Shown here in pieces: positions 7,331-14,333 of a stretch of DNA of 14,749 nt. Numbering within the stretch: position 1 is the stretch's first letter; each line of letters starts with the position of its first letter. A model generated the notes under the pieces. It was not told the DNA's origin. It saw only the letters and a program-made list of their open reading frames with translations, and ran no database searches. This stretch comes from JBEIUO01 sp964549785 (GTDB lineage: Bacteria; Planctomycetota; Phycisphaerae; Phycisphaerales; UBA1924), in the NCBI GenBank assembly GCA_964549785.1, contig CAZJXA010000067.1, positions 1 to 14,749 on the forward strand. The letters are read 5' to 3'. The position numbers were made by a program, and so were the translations under genes.

Positions 7331-8710
7331 ATGCCGACCCCTTCGTCCAATTCTCAAGATGGATGGTGCTGCGGCCTCGTGACCGCCTTGGGGCAACTCG
7401 GCCTCCCGGCCCGCGAAGCGGAACGCGCCGAGACGATCGATCCCGCCGCTCTCCGGATTTCGTCCCCGCAGGGCTCGTTGGCGATCGTGGTCGACAGCGG
7501 TCCCGCCGACACCGGCGGCGAGCGATTTCGCGAGACGATCACCGCGGCCGCCGAGCAGGCCGCCACCATCGAAGGCTTCACCGTCTACCTCACCGAAGCC
7601 TACGACACGATCGATCTTCTTTATACGATCGGTGCCGCTCCGCGCGATCTCACCCAACCCGCCCGGTTCATCGACCTCGTGCTGAGCCGGCTCTTTAAAA
7701 CCCTCAATTTCGCCTACTTCGCCGCGGTATTTGACTCCGGGGGGACTGCCCCGCCGCCGCTCTCATCCGTTATCGCCACGGACGGTGACCTCCCCCTGCC
7801 ACGCGGCCAGTTTGTCGAAGCCGTCCGAAACTTTCGACCCCCCGAGTCGCCGCAAGGCTGGACAGTCTGCCCGACCATTTCCGACCTGCTGCCACCCGAG
7901 GGCCGAAACGACACGGGTCTGGCGGAGGGGCAGGTGCTGGTCCAAACTCTCAAGTGCCGGGGCGGGCGGTCCGGGCTCCTATTGGCAGGCGGAAAGCACG
8001 GCGCGGACCTTTCAATCAGTAGTTACGACATTCAACTCGTGCGGGCCGCGGCGGGGCACCTGGATTCGTTCTGTGACAACGTCGCGCTCTTCGAAGAGCA
8101 GCGCACCCTGTTCATCGGGACCGTCGGGGCCCTTGCCGCCGCGATCGACGCCAAGGACAGTTACACCTTCGGCCATTCGGAGCGGGTGTCGCTCATCTCC
8201 GGGCAGATCGCCGAGGCCATGGGAATGTCCGCTAAGGAAGTCGAGACCATCCGGCTGTCGGGGCTGGTCCACGACGTCGGCAAAATCGGGGTGTCCGAGC
8301 TGGTGCTCCGCAAGCCCGGCCGACTCACCGAAGAAGAATTCGCCGAGATCAAGCGGCACCCCGAGATCGGCTGGGGCATCCTCTCGGGGATCGTCCAACT
8401 GGCGGACGTTCTCCCGGGCGTCCTTCACCACCATGAGCGATGGGACGGCGCGGGATACCCACACGGCAAGCGCGGGGACGAAATCCCGCTCATCGCTCGG
8501 ATTATCGGAGTGGCCGATACATTCGACGCAATGAGCAGCAGCCGCTCCTACCGCGACGGAATGCCGCGGGAAAAAGTGCTCCGCATCATCGCGGAATGCA
8601 CCGGCACGCAGTTGGACGCCCGGGTGGTGGAAGCGTTCTTCCGCATCAATCTCGCCGATTACGACCGCGCGGCAGCCGCTTCGGCAGAGCCCCGCCGTCT
8701 CGCGGCATAA
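7331..8710 (+). CDS. HD-GYP domain protein, predicted cyclic-di-GMP phosphodiesterase
   Basis: HD-GYP proteins hydrolyse cyclic-di-GMP to pGpG or GMP in the cytoplasm. All expected motifs are present in the C-terminal part of this 459-residue protein: YTFGHSERV (H282), the HD pair H314-D315 in LVHDVGKIG, KRHPEIGWGIL, HHHERWDGAGYP (H366-H368, GYP 375-377), and IIGVADTFDAMSSSRSYR. The N-terminal 250 residues are not clearly assignable. The stretch around 225-275, leading into LFEEQRTLFIGTVGALAAAIDAKD, looks like the end of a GAF-type sensor domain. No receiver or GGDEF domain is fused. It follows the response regulator by 6 nt and has no ribosome site, which fits coupling. Phosphodiesterase activity is predicted from intact motifs. 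Confidence 0.92.
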   Translation: MPTPSSNSQDGWCCGLVTALGQLGLPAREAERAETIDPAALRISSPQGSLAIVVDSGPADTGGERFRETITAAAEQAATIEGFTVYLTEAYDTIDLLYTIGAAPRDLTQPARFIDLVLSRLFKTLNFAYFAAVFDSGGTAPPPLSSVIATDGDLPLPRGQFVEAVRNFRPPESPQGWTVCPTISDLLPPEGRNDTGLAEGQVLVQTLKCRGGRSGLLLAGGKHGADLSISSYDIQLVRAAAGHLDSFCDNVALFEEQRTLFIGTVGALAAAIDAKDSYTFGHSERVSLISGQIAEAMGMSAKEVETIRLSGLVHDVGKIGVSELVLRKPGRLTEEEFAEIKRHPEIGWGILSGIVQLADVLPGVLHHHERWDGAGYPHGKRGDEIPLIARIIGVADTFDAMSSSRSYRDGMPREKVLRIIAECTGTQLDARVVEAFFRINLADYDRAAAASAEPRRLAA

Positions 8711-8867
8711 CGGGCAGCGGCTCCCCGGCGGGCCGGCCTTCAAACCGGCGGCCTTCCTTCCAACCCAGTCAAAGCGGACTCCTCGCCCGACCGATATCAG
8801 AGAGTCATCCTGCCGCATCGCTCCCAGTCTGGGGGATTGCCGGCGGACGGAAGCGGTACGCACGAAC

Positions 8868-10823
8868 ATGCAGAACAGCGCCAGCCCATCCGCAACGACC
8901 GCACCCACGCCGATGGTCGCTACGGGGGGCCCGCGCAAGCGGTTTTTCCGCAAGCCCGGGCCGATCGTCGGTGCCGCCGCGACGTTCGCGGCGGTGCTGC
9001 TGATGGTGGTCGCGGTGTGCTTGGTGTGGGCCTCCGCGACGCATCAGGATGTGGTGACCGGGTTCAACGAAGACCGTCTGCGGGTGGTCTCCAGATTGCT
9101 GGCGTCCGACATCGGAGCGGTGCTGGCCCAGGGCGAGGGCGAAGTGGGGACCGTGAACGCCTCTCTTCGCGAAGCGGCCCTCCGCCATCAACTGACAATC
9201 TGCCGCGTGGTGAACGGGGCGGGTGAGTGCATCGCAGACGCCAGCGTGTACGCGGTCGGCGGTGCCCAATTGCCCGACGAGTGGCCGCCGATCCCCGAGC
9301 CCCTGCGGGCCGTCGGTGAGCGCACCGAATACGGCTTTTTCCGATCCGCGACCGTGCTGCACGTCGCGGGCCGGGGCGAGGCGCTGCTGGAAATCGGAGG
9401 GGGTGTCTCGGCTTCGCTCTTTGAGACCGATCACCTCCAGACAGGCCTGATCCTGATCGGGGGCGTGGCGGTCTGCGGTTTCCTCGCCGCGTGGCGAATG
9501 CTCAACCATCGGTTCCGCTCCTTCTCGTTCGTCCGCGCGCTCATCGAACGGGCAGCGAGCGAACCCGCGGCCCGGGCCGAATCCTTGGTGCTGGGCGTGG
9601 GTGACGCGGCGACCGGGCGTGCCTGGAACGATCTGATGTCCGCCCGCGACGCCCTCCGTGAGCGGGCCGTGCTGCGTGAAACAATCGAAGGCCTGGGCAC
9701 CTCGGGTAGGGGCGAGGGCGGCGGAAACTCGGCGGTGGATGCGCTGTGGATCGGGGTGCTGCTCTTGGGACCCGACGGCAAAATCCGCTACGCGAACGGC
9801 GCTGCGGCGGTGATGCTCGGCGTGCGGCGCGATCAACTCACAGGAACCACTATCGCCGACCTGCTGCCCGATGCGGCCCTGCTGAACGCGGTGAAGGACG
9901 TTTCGTCGGGGCAGAGCCGCCAACGCACGAGCGTCGAACTGGAACGCGGCGGGGCCGGGCCGGACGCGGAACGCAGCGTGCTGCGGGTCACGGTCAAGGG
10001 ATTGCGCAAGGAAGATGCGGCGGCCGCCCTCGTGATGATCGAGGACGTGACGCAGCAACGGGTCGCGGATGAGTCGCGGAACGCGTTCGTCGCCCAAGCC
10101 ACCCACGAACTCCGAACCCCCCTCACCAATATGAGGTTGTATATCGACACTCTGGTCGAGGAGGCGGGCGACCCCGCCGTTCGTTCCAAGTGCCTCAACG
10201 TGATCAGCGGGGAATCTCGCCGGCTGGAGCGGATCGTGGGAGACATGCTGAGCGTCTCGGAGATCGAGGCCGGCTCGCTCCGGCTCGCCGAAGACGACGT
10301 TCGGCTCGATGCGCTGTTCGCCGATCTCGACGCCGATTTCCGGGCCCAGACCGAGGACCGCGAGATGATCCTGACCTTCGACCTGCCGCCCAAACTGCCC
10401 GTCATCCGGGGAGATCGCGACAAACTCATGCTCTCTCTGCACAACGTCGTCGGTAACGCCGTCAAGTACACTCCGCCCGGGGGCGCGGTCCGCGTGGTGG
10501 TGCGGGAGGAAGGCAGCCTTATCTCCGTTGACGTCGTGGATAACGGCATCGGCATCCGGCCCGACGAGTGCGAACGCATCTTCGAACGCTTCTACCGGGC
10601 CAAGGACAAACGCATCGGCTCGATCACCGGCTCGGGGCTGGGGCTGGCGCTCGCGCGACAGATCGCACGCCTCCACGGCGGCGACATCATCGTGAGGTCC
10701 GAGATCGACAAAGGCAGCACGTTCACGCTGACCCTTCCCTCGGCCCCGGTCGCGGCCGGGGCGATCGGGACGGGCGGAGGAATCGGGACCGGCAAGGCCG
10801 GCGAACAGCGAAGGGCGGCCTAG
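8868..10823 (+). CDS. Membrane sensor histidine kinase with PAS domain
   Basis: This 651-residue kinase is bound to the inner membrane. TM1 (about 33-55) and TM2 (about 193-213) flank an external sensor region of about 135 residues. A linker and a PAS-like domain (about 290-400, GPDGKIRYANGAAAVMLG) follow. The HisKA domain has the phospho-accepting H413 in QATHELRTPLTN. The HATPase domain has the N-box N530 (NVVGNAVKYT), G1 D558-N-G-I-G-I, the F-box FERFYRAKD and G2 GSGLGLAL. The C-terminal tail is Ala/Gly-rich. The architecture resembles PhoR/ResE-type kinases. No receiver is attached, so it needs a separate partner, and the response regulator at 6812-7324 is the only one in view. It lies 157 nt after the HD-GYP gene and 38 nt before the STAS gene. 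The start has no strong ribosome site; M16 is an alternative. Confidence 0.93.
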   Translation: MQNSASPSATTAPTPMVATGGPRKRFFRKPGPIVGAAATFAAVLLMVVAVCLVWASATHQDVVTGFNEDRLRVVSRLLASDIGAVLAQGEGEVGTVNASLREAALRHQLTICRVVNGAGECIADASVYAVGGAQLPDEWPPIPEPLRAVGERTEYGFFRSATVLHVAGRGEALLEIGGGVSASLFETDHLQTGLILIGGVAVCGFLAAWRMLNHRFRSFSFVRALIERAASEPAARAESLVLGVGDAATGRAWNDLMSARDALRERAVLRETIEGLGTSGRGEGGGNSAVDALWIGVLLLGPDGKIRYANGAAAVMLGVRRDQLTGTTIADLLPDAALLNAVKDVSSGQSRQRTSVELERGGAGPDAERSVLRVTVKGLRKEDAAAALVMIEDVTQQRVADESRNAFVAQATHELRTPLTNMRLYIDTLVEEAGDPAVRSKCLNVISGESRRLERIVGDMLSVSEIEAGSLRLAEDDVRLDALFADLDADFRAQTEDREMILTFDLPPKLPVIRGDRDKLMLSLHNVVGNAVKYTPPGGAVRVVVREEGSLISVDVVDNGIGIRPDECERIFERFYRAKDKRIGSITGSGLGLALARQIARLHGGDIIVRSEIDKGSTFTLTLPSAPVAAGAIGTGGGIGTGKAGEQRRAA

Positions 10824-10861
10824 CGCCCGTCGCGGCGCACTTGACAGGGACCGCACCGTAC

Positions 10862-11197
10862 ATGGAGATCAGCGAACAACGCCAGGGGGCCGTGACGATC
10901 GTGAAGCCCGGCGGGCCTCTGTGCCACGCCGAGGCCGAGCAATTTTCGGGCCATATCGACGAGGTGATGGCGCGGAGCCTCGGCCGGTTCGTCTTGGACG
11001 CATCGGGAATCCCGTATGTCGATTCGAGCGGGCTGGGCGCCTTGCTCCGCATCACGAACGACCTGGGCGAGAGCGGACGCAGCCTGCGGGTGTGCAGCGC
11101 AAACGAGACGCTCCGCGAGGTGATGGACCTGACGGGCCTCGCCGACCGGTTCGAGTTCTATGAAGACGTCAACGCCGCGGTGAGGAGTTTCCTGTGA
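10862..11197 (+). CDS. STAS-domain protein, anti-sigma-factor-antagonist type
   Basis: The 111-residue single STAS domain is of the SpoIIAA/RsbV type. The core motif YVDSSGLGALL has D54, S55 and S56. S56 aligns with the serine phosphorylated by anti-sigma kinases in SpoIIAA. In known systems the unphosphorylated form binds a kinase or partner and the phosphorylated form releases it. No RsbW-type kinase is visible in the window; the only ATPase of the GHKL class is the HisKA-type kinase just upstream. The start ATG has AGGGA about 11 nt upstream, and the kinase stop lies 38 nt before it. Its stop overlaps the next start in GTGA, so it is probably translationally coupled to the assembly ATPase. 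Its target could be a sigma-factor branch or the pilus machine itself. Confidence 0.9.
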   Translation: MEISEQRQGAVTIVKPGGPLCHAEAEQFSGHIDEVMARSLGRFVLDASGIPYVDSSGLGALLRITNDLGESGRSLRVCSANETLREVMDLTGLADRFEFYEDVNAAVRSFL

Positions 11198-13077
11198 TCC
11201 GCGACGCGACGAAACCCCCGGATCTCGCGCCCGCGGCGGCCGAGCCCGTTGTCGCGGTCGTCCCTTCAACCGGGACGGCCGGCACATCCCGCCGACCGCG
11301 CGTGGGCGACGTGCTGGTTGAGGAAGGGCTGGTCAGCAAGGAACAACTCGACCGGGCACTCGTTGAGCAGAAGGCCGGCGGGCAGATGTTGGGCGAACTC
11401 CTGGTCGAGCAGGGGATGGTTTCGCCCGCGGCGTTGGTGCGAGCGCTGGGCCGGTGCCTGGGCGTCAAAGGGGTCGTCCTCCGGCACGGGCTGATCGATC
11501 CCGGCCTGATCAAAGTGGTCGGAGCCGATGAGGCCGAGCGCCTGAAAGTCATCCCGATGTTCAAGGTCGGGAATCAATTGACCGTGGCCATGGCCGAGCC
11601 GCAGAGCCTTCCGACGATAGACCGCCTGCGGCAACTGACCGACTGTGAGATCCGGCCGGTGCTCGCGATCGAGGCGAACATCCTCGAGTACGTCCGCAAG
11701 TATTCCTCGGGTGACGTGGACGTCGACCAGTTTCTCACGAAGTTGGCCGAGTCCGACGTCGAGGTCATCGAGCGCGAGAGCATCGACGAAGGTCCCTCAA
11801 CCGATCTCGACCGCATGGTGGCGGGCAGCCCCATCATTAACCTGGTCAACATCGCCTTCCTCACGGCGGTCAAGGACGGTTCCAGCGATATCCACATCGA
11901 GCCCGACAAGCGCGGCACCCGCATCCGCTACCGCATCGACGGGGTGCTGCGCGATCTCATGAAGCCGCCGGCCGGGATGCACGGCGCGATCATCAGCCGC
12001 GTGAAGGTGATCGGGAAGATGGACATCGCCGAGAAGCGCCTCCCGCAGGAAGGCCGGGTGCGCATCGTGGCGGAGGGGCGGGAGATCGATCTCCGCGTCA
12101 GCAGCATCCCCACGCTGCTGGGCGAGAAGGTGGTGGTCCGAATTTTGGACAAGGCGAACCTCAAGGTGCGCATGGAAGACCTGGGCTTCCGCGTGGGGGC
12201 GCTGGACGCTTTCAAGCGGTTCCTCAACCTCGCGCACGGAATGGCCCTCGTGACGGGGCCGACCGGCAGCGGCAAGACCACAACTCTCTACTCGGCCCTC
12301 GAACTCCTCCGCGGGCCCGAGGTCAACGTGCTCACGGTCGAAGACCCCGTCGAGTATCAACTCGACCTCGTCAACCAGATACAGGTCAATGAGGCGGTGG
12401 GGCTTTCGTTTGCGCGGGTGCTGCGGAGCGTTCTTCGCCAGGACCCGGACATCATCATGGTCGGCGAGATCCGCGACCAGGAAACCGCCCGCGTGGCCGT
12501 CCAGGCGGCGCTGACCGGCCACCTCGTCCTCGCGACCTTGCACACCAACGACGCGCCGGGCGCGGTGGCCCGACTGGTGGACATGTCCATCGAGCCGTAC
12601 CTGCTCTCGGGCGCTTTCAACGGCGCGGTGGCCCAGCGACTGGCGCGGACCATCTGCCCCGGGTGCGCGACGAAGTATTACCCTACAGAAGACGTCCTGA
12701 GGGACGCCGGCCTGAGCGACCAAGTCGGTCGCTCGTTCCGAAAGGGCTCGGGCTGCCAGCGCTGCCACGACAGCGGGTTCGCCGGGCGCATGGGCGTCTA
12801 CGAAGTCCTCGAAATCACGCCGGAACTGCGGCGGATGGTCCACCACGCGCGGCCCACACACGAACTGCGGGAGCAGATGAAAAAGGGCGGCGGTTTGTCG
12901 CTCCGCGAGGAGGGCGTTCTCCTCGCCCTCGATGGGAAGACCAGCCTCGAAGAGATATTGCGGGTCACGCAGAACGACGACGAAGACACGGCCGCGCACG
13001 GCCCCTCGGCCAGCGCGGCCCCCGCCCCGGCCGCCACCGCGCCAACCGCCGCGCCGCTCCGTAAGGAGCCCGCATGA
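11194..13077 (+). CDS. pilB/gspE: GspE/PilB-type assembly ATPase with MshEN cyclic-di-GMP-binding domain
   Basis: This cytoplasmic hexameric ATPase powers type IV pilus extension or type II secretion. The 627 residues show, in order, an N-terminal MshEN/T2SSE_N domain with motif 1 at 36-59 (R36, G38, L41, L52, L56, Q59), a 5-residue spacer KAGGQ, and motif 2 at 65-88 (L66, G67, L70, L81, L85). N2 follows with SSDIHIEP. The ATPase core has Walker A GPTGSGKTT (355-363, K361), Asp box VEDPVEY (382-388), Walker B DPDIIMVGEIRD (417-428, E425) and His box TGHLVLATLHTND (441-453). The zinc tetracysteine C488-x2-C491...C521-x2-C524 is intact. The C-terminus is an Ala/Pro-rich tail. It starts with GTG inside the STAS stop (GTGA) and ends in an ATGA overlap with gspF. 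A PilM-like gene downstream favours the pilus reading; the GspE name is also possible. Confidence 0.95.
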   Translation: MIRDATKPPDLAPAAAEPVVAVVPSTGTAGTSRRPRVGDVLVEEGLVSKEQLDRALVEQKAGGQMLGELLVEQGMVSPAALVRALGRCLGVKGVVLRHGLIDPGLIKVVGADEAERLKVIPMFKVGNQLTVAMAEPQSLPTIDRLRQLTDCEIRPVLAIEANILEYVRKYSSGDVDVDQFLTKLAESDVEVIERESIDEGPSTDLDRMVAGSPIINLVNIAFLTAVKDGSSDIHIEPDKRGTRIRYRIDGVLRDLMKPPAGMHGAIISRVKVIGKMDIAEKRLPQEGRVRIVAEGREIDLRVSSIPTLLGEKVVVRILDKANLKVRMEDLGFRVGALDAFKRFLNLAHGMALVTGPTGSGKTTTLYSALELLRGPEVNVLTVEDPVEYQLDLVNQIQVNEAVGLSFARVLRSVLRQDPDIIMVGEIRDQETARVAVQAALTGHLVLATLHTNDAPGAVARLVDMSIEPYLLSGAFNGAVAQRLARTICPGCATKYYPTEDVLRDAGLSDQVGRSFRKGSGCQRCHDSGFAGRMGVYEVLEITPELRRMVHHARPTHELREQMKKGGGLSLREEGVLLALDGKTSLEEILRVTQNDDEDTAAHGPSASAAPAPAATAPTAAPLRKEPA

Positions 13078-14333
13078 GGTTTCGATACCGCGCGTACGAC
13101 AAACTCGGGAAGGCGAGCAGCGATGTGGTCGAGGCCGACGACGCCAAGGAGGCGACCGAAATCCTCCGCCGCCGTGGCCTCTTCGTCGCTGAGATCGGAC
13201 CGGCCAACGGCTCTGCGCAGGGGCCGGTCGGCACCCGCCCGACCGCCGCGACCGGCCGGAAGCGCGGTTGGCGCCGCACGTCGTCGGGGCGCAGACTCAA
13301 GGACCTCTCCGCCTTCTCGCGTCAACTGTCGATCCTTATCTCAACGGGAACACCGCTTGTCGATGCTGTCTCCTCGCTAGCCCGTCAAACACCGCCGGGC
13401 GAATGGCGGGACACCGTTGAAGACGTGCAGAAACGACTCGAGGAAGGTGCCCAGCTCTCGGAGGCGATGGCCCAGCACCCAACGTGGTTCGACGGCGTCG
13501 CCCGCAGTCTGGTTTCGGCGGGCGAGCAGGGCGGCCAACTCGACGCCATGATGGAGCGCCTGGCCAAACTCACCCGTCAGCAGCAGAAGGTCCGTGCCTC
13601 GCTCGCCGGGGCGATGGTCTACCCGTGTCTCCTCATCTTCGTGGCGATCCTCGTCTTGACGGCGATGCTGGGGTTCGTGCTGCCGCGGTTTGAGGGTCTC
13701 TTCAAGTCCCTTGACACCCCCCTGCCACCCACAACGAAGGTCTTGATGGCCGCGAGCCACCTCCTGCGGGAACGCTGGTACCTGGCGGTCGGCGGCTTGG
13801 GGTTGGCCGGTTTCGGGGTAAAGACGTGGGTCGGCTCCGCGATCGGGCGGAGCACGCTGCACCGATTCAGCGTCAGCGCCCCGCAGATCGGAAAGGTCAC
13901 GCGTTCGTTCGCGACGGCCCGTATCGCGCGGGTGCTGGGGGTGCTGGTCGCGGGCAAGGTTCCGTTGCTCGATTCCATCCGGCTCACGCGGCTGTCGTCG
14001 AACAACACTCTGTATCAGTCGCTGCTCGACCGAGCCGAGCAGGCGGTGACGCGGGGCGGGAACATCAGTTCAGCCTTCGCCGATCCCGCGCTCATTCACC
14101 CGTCCGTCTGCGAGGCTCTCCGCAGCGCCGAGCGTTCGGGACAGATCGGCCCGGTGCTGTTGAGCATGGCCGACCACCTCGATGAAGACAACGAAATCCT
14201 GGTGAAGAGCGCGGCCAGCATCATCGAGCCGCTCATCCTGATGGTCCTGGGCGTTCTGGTCGGGGCGGTTGCTATCAGCATGTTCCTTCCTCTCTTTGAT
14301 CTGACCGCCGCGGGCGGGGGCGGGGCACCATGA
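13074..14333 (+). CDS. pilC/gspF: GspF/PilC-type inner-membrane platform protein
   Basis: This polytopic protein sits at the base of the pilus or secretion machine and couples the ATPase to pilin assembly. The 419 residues begin with the typical MRFRYRAYDKLGKASSDVVEADDAKEATEIL segment broken here into its two recognisable parts: the YRAYDKLGK start and the EADDAKEATEILRRRGL stretch. A basic linker follows, then T2SSF domain 1 (about 76-199, LKDLSAFSRQLSILISTGTP) with TM1 at about 183-205, TM2 at about 237-252, and T2SSF domain 2 (about 279-402, RIARVLGVLVAGKVPLLDSI) with TM3 at about 385-408. The length is normal for the family. The start ATG overlaps the ATPase stop (ATGA), and the stop overlaps the next start (ATGA). 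Coupled translation of the machine parts is therefore likely. Confidence 0.95.
   Translation: MRFRYRAYDKLGKASSDVVEADDAKEATEILRRRGLFVAEIGPANGSAQGPVGTRPTAATGRKRGWRRTSSGRRLKDLSAFSRQLSILISTGTPLVDAVSSLARQTPPGEWRDTVEDVQKRLEEGAQLSEAMAQHPTWFDGVARSLVSAGEQGGQLDAMMERLAKLTRQQQKVRASLAGAMVYPCLLIFVAILVLTAMLGFVLPRFEGLFKSLDTPLPPTTKVLMAASHLLRERWYLAVGGLGLAGFGVKTWVGSAIGRSTLHRFSVSAPQIGKVTRSFATARIARVLGVLVAGKVPLLDSIRLTRLSSNNTLYQSLLDRAEQAVTRGGNISSAFADPALIHPSVCEALRSAERSGQIGPVLLSMADHLDEDNEILVKSAASIIEPLILMVLGVLVGAVAISMFLPLFDLTAAGGGGAP

Noticed and set aside
8732..8749. GCCGG/CCGGC hairpin after the HD-GYP gene as a terminator
   Set aside because: Only a 5-bp stem with an 8-nt loop and no T-tract after it; not enough to separate the HD-GYP and kinase genes.
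10841..10846. TTGACA as a -35 element before the STAS gene
   Set aside because: No -10-like hexamer lies 15-19 nt downstream; the position is between genes that look co-transcribed, so a chance match is likely.
8805..10856. 683-codon open frame on the minus strand
   Set aside because: It is fully antisense to the histidine kinase, whose domains are all recognisable. The translation is rich in His/Arg/Asp/Gly with no family features, as expected for a high-GC shadow frame.
10568..10861. N-terminal extension of the STAS frame
   Set aside because: It overlaps the catalytic end of the kinase in another frame. The ATG at 10862 has AGGGA upstream and begins the STAS fold directly.
11797..12999. 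400-codon minus-strand frame
   Set aside because: Antisense to the conserved ATPase core; biased composition and no motif.
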